A stretch of 64,000 bases of DNA, from NCBI RefSeq assembly GCF_003937945.1, contig NZ_RSEC01000053.1, positions 124,001 to 188,000 of the forward strand, in the 5' to 3' direction. Origin of the DNA: Amycolatopsis eburnea. GTDB taxonomy: Bacteria; Actinomycetota; Actinomycetes; Mycobacteriales; Pseudonocardiaceae. Made by a program: the position numbers and the translations under genes. Shown here in pieces: positions 62,719 through 64,000 of the stretch (within the stretch, counting starts at the first letter, position 1; every line of letters starts with the position of its first letter). The notes under the pieces were generated by a model, which did no database searches, was not told the origin of the DNA, and saw only the letters and a program-made list of their open reading frames with translations.

Positions 62719-62882
62719 TGTCGTGCGTCCGAGGTTCGTTGACAGCGCCCCGGCAATGCACCCCAATGTGGCGTTGGTTGCGTTCAACGCACCGAACGCC
62801 ACATTGGGTGCACTGGACGCACCGAACGCCACATTGGGGCACTCAGCCCGGCTGTGAAACGACTTGCGACGCGCGACACTAG
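62715..62882. repeat. Convergent-gene hairpin repeat, copy C, within a longer nested inverted repeat
   Basis: Inner arms CCCCAATGTGGCGTT (62761-62775) and AACGCCACATTGGGG (62825-62839) pair perfectly, with an additional copy of AACGCCACATTGGG at 62795-62808. Outer arms CTAGTGTCGTGCGTC (62715-62729) and GACGCGCGACACTAG (62868-62882) match 14 of 15. Stops of both convergent genes lie inside the outer arms. Confidence 0.85.
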
Positions 62883-63385
62883 CGGGTGATCGCGCAGGTT
62901 CCCGACGCCGTCGCCAGCAGCTTGCCCTCGGCGTCGCGGATCTCCCCCTCGGCGAACGCGATCCGCGACCCCTCCTTCACCACGCGGCCGACGGCCCGGA
63001 TCTCGCCGCGGCCCGCGTGGATCGCGCGCAGGTAGCTCACCTTCAGCTCCACCGACGCGTAGCCGACGCCGGCCGGCAACGTCGTGTGGACCGCGCAGCC
63101 GACGACCGAGTCGAGCATCGTGGCCGCCACGCCGCCGTGGACCATGCCGATCGGGTTGTACAGCGACTCGTCCGGCTCGGCGACGGCCTCGACCTCGCCG
63201 GGCTCGATGCGCTCCCAGCGCAGGCCGAAGTGGGCGGCGATCGGCGGGCCCGGGATGCGGCCGTCCTTGATGGCCGTCAGGTACTCCAGGCCGGACATGC
63301 TCGCGCCGAGCCGGGCGGTGGGCAGCGGGTCCTGCCAGGTGATGGTCTTCAAGCGGGTACCCGCTTCGGCGGCGACGTCGGTCAT
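62879..63385 (-). CDS. PaaI-family hotdog thioesterase
   Basis: A 168-residue hotdog-fold protein: the motif YNPIGMVHGGVAATMLDSVVGCAVHTTLPAG (about residues 78-106) carries the conserved histidine and Gly-Gly of the 4HBT/PaaI family. YASVELKVSYLRAIHAGRGEIRAVGRVVKEGSRIAFAEGEIRD follows. Hydrolyses acyl- or aryl-CoA thioesters. A palindrome at 63398 lies 12 bp before the start. Confidence 0.92.
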   Translation of the reverse strand: MTDVAAEAGTRLKTITWQDPLPTARLGASMSGLEYLTAIKDGRIPGPPIAAHFGLRWERIEPGEVEAVAEPDESLYNPIGMVHGGVAATMLDSVVGCAVHTTLPAGVGYASVELKVSYLRAIHAGRGEIRAVGRVVKEGSRIAFAEGEIRDAEGKLLATASGTCAITR

Positions 63386-63397
63386 TCCGGGCTCCTC

Positions 63398-63419
63398 GAT
63401 TATGACAGGTGTCTTAATC
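63398..63419. promoter_or_regulatory. Operator-like palindrome upstream of the PaaI-like gene
   Basis: Arms GATTATGACA (63398-63407) and TGTCTTAATC (63410-63419) form a 22-bp palindrome with one mismatch per arm. It is 12 bp upstream of the thioesterase start. The divergent ArsR gene starts 90 bp away; which regulator binds is unknown. Confidence 0.6.
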
Positions 63420-63509
63420 GCAGCTTCGCCCGGCGCCGGGACGGCGTCAAGCGCGGCGTGAGCCAGGCCACCGGTGGTCCGGCCGTGGCGCGGGTGGAAT
63501 CATCCGGGG

Positions 63510-63878
63510 GTGAGCACCGAGCGCAAGCTGATCGACCCGGAGCGCGTCTCGGCGGCGGTCGACGGGCTCGGCGACCGCGCCGTCATCGACGAATGGGCCC
63601 GGCGCTTCTCCGTGGTCGCCGACCCGTCCCGGCTGGCCCTGCTGGTCTCCATCCACTACGCGCGCGAGATCAGCGTCACCGACCTCGCCGCCGCCACCGG
63701 CATGACCGACACCGCCGTGTCGCAGGCCCTGCGGCTGCTGCGGGCCCACGGCCTGGTCACGCCGCAGCGCTCCGGCCGCGTCGTGCGCTACCGGCTTGCC
63801 GACGCGACCGTGCACGAACTCATCCACCACGTCCGGCCGCACCCCGAACATCCCGCGAACGGCGACGAGGACCGGTAG
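63510..63878 (+). CDS. ArsR-family metal-type regulator (CmtR/NmtR-like)
   Basis: A 122-residue winged-helix repressor: RFSVVADPSRLALLVSIHYAREISVTDLAAATGMTDTAVSQALRLLRAHGLVTPQRSGRVVRYRLADATVHELIHHVRPHPEHPANG. The C-terminal histidines (VHELIHHV and HPEHP) are placed like the nickel/cobalt site of NmtR-type regulators, and there is no cysteine pair. GTG 63510 with GGGGG before it is chosen. The target may be the HAD gene downstream or distant efflux genes. Confidence 0.85.
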   Translation: MSTERKLIDPERVSAAVDGLGDRAVIDEWARRFSVVADPSRLALLVSIHYAREISVTDLAAATGMTDTAVSQALRLLRAHGLVTPQRSGRVVRYRLADATVHELIHHVRPHPEHPANGDEDR

Positions 63879-63887
63879 CGTGCGGGC

Positions 63888-64000
63888 ATGACGGGATTGC
63901 CGGAAGCCATCACCGCCTGCCTGTTCGACCTCGACGGAGTGCTGACCGGGACGGCGATTCTCCACCGCGAAGCCTGGAAACGGACATTCGACGAATTCCT
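63888..64000 (+). CDS. HAD-superfamily hydrolase (phosphoglucomutase-like), N-terminal part
   Basis: Only 37 residues fall within the window. AITACLFDLDGVLTGTAILHREAWKRTFDEF carries motif I DLDGVLT of HAD hydrolases, with the nucleophile aspartate in FDLDG. Resembles beta-phosphoglucomutases or other haloacid dehalogenase-like phosphatases. It starts 9 bp after the ArsR stop, so the two are probably co-transcribed. The gene continues beyond 64000. Confidence 0.85.
   Translation, partial: MTGLPEAITACLFDLDGVLTGTAILHREAWKRTFDEF

Noticed and set aside
1..64000. tRNA, rRNA, riboswitch, integrase or transposase
   Set aside because: No cloverleaf, conserved rRNA segment, known aptamer core or recombinase-type protein was seen on either strand.

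Overview
Organism. The window is very GC-rich (a neutral stretch near 45361 counts 46 G+C in 60 bases), uses many GTG starts, has many leaderless promoters (a TAnnnT hexamer 6-8 nt before the start codon), and carries F420/deazaflavin-type oxidoreductases and PucR, MarR, TetR and ROK regulators. This fits an actinomycete chromosome, most likely a Pseudonocardiaceae member such as Amycolatopsis. The genus is my inference from style; there is no rRNA marker here. I see no tRNA, rRNA, CRISPR array, transposase or integrase.

Layout. 1-3.8 kb: end of a SpoIIE-type phosphatase, then a GntR regulator divergent from an aldolase-like gene and mmsA (end of inositol or valine breakdown). 4-9 kb: TetR with two operators in front of a three-subunit molybdenum aldehyde oxidoreductase of the PaoABC type. 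9-17 kb: carboxylesterase homologue with a displaced nucleophile, orphan sensor kinase, amino-acid permease and small membrane or zinc proteins. 18-24 kb: ArsR/quinone reductase pair, a MarR-ABC exporter operon and a class A penicillin-binding protein. 25-32 kb: frame-broken PhoU-like gene, second ssb, pirin, GntR/hydrolase, ThDP enzyme and PLP decarboxylase. 32-40 kb: PAP2 phosphatase, envelope-type two-component system with lipoprotein, TetR/flavin monooxygenase, SoxR/FMN reductase. 40-45 kb: two related stress-like proteins, SDR, recQ and an adenosine-deaminase-family gene. 45.5-47.0 kb: an AT-rich insert holding one gene, an ApeA-like HEPN protein (candidate anti-phage effector), bounded by a perfect 22-bp direct repeat. 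47-64 kb: CoxE/MoxR pair, aldo/keto reductase, TetR-LLM operon, PucR, IorAB-type molybdenum oxidoreductase, an ECF sigma/zinc-finger anti-sigma pair, ROK repressor, a MarR/PPOX pair sharing one palindromic promoter, a PaaI thioesterase, ArsR and the start of a HAD hydrolase.

How genes work together. Most local circuits are divergent regulator/target pairs whose intergenic space contains a near-perfect palindrome: 5192 and 5228 (TetR), 19090 (ArsR), 19730 (MarR), 36767 (TetR), 38687 (SoxR box), 50414 (TetR), 61866 (MarR), 63398 (unassigned). recQ and ssb share a box resembling the RecA-independent DNA-damage promoter of actinobacteria. Convergent genes often overlap at their ends, four times by exactly CTAG, or are separated by a hairpin repeat of which three copies occur here.

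Main discovery candidate. The HEPN gene at 45569-46993 differs in composition from everything around it, carries the RNase-type R-x4-H motif, and sits exactly between repeat copies that duplicate the overlapping 3' ends of the two neighbouring genes, so both neighbours stay intact. This looks like a single-gene defence cassette inserted at a gene-end target site.
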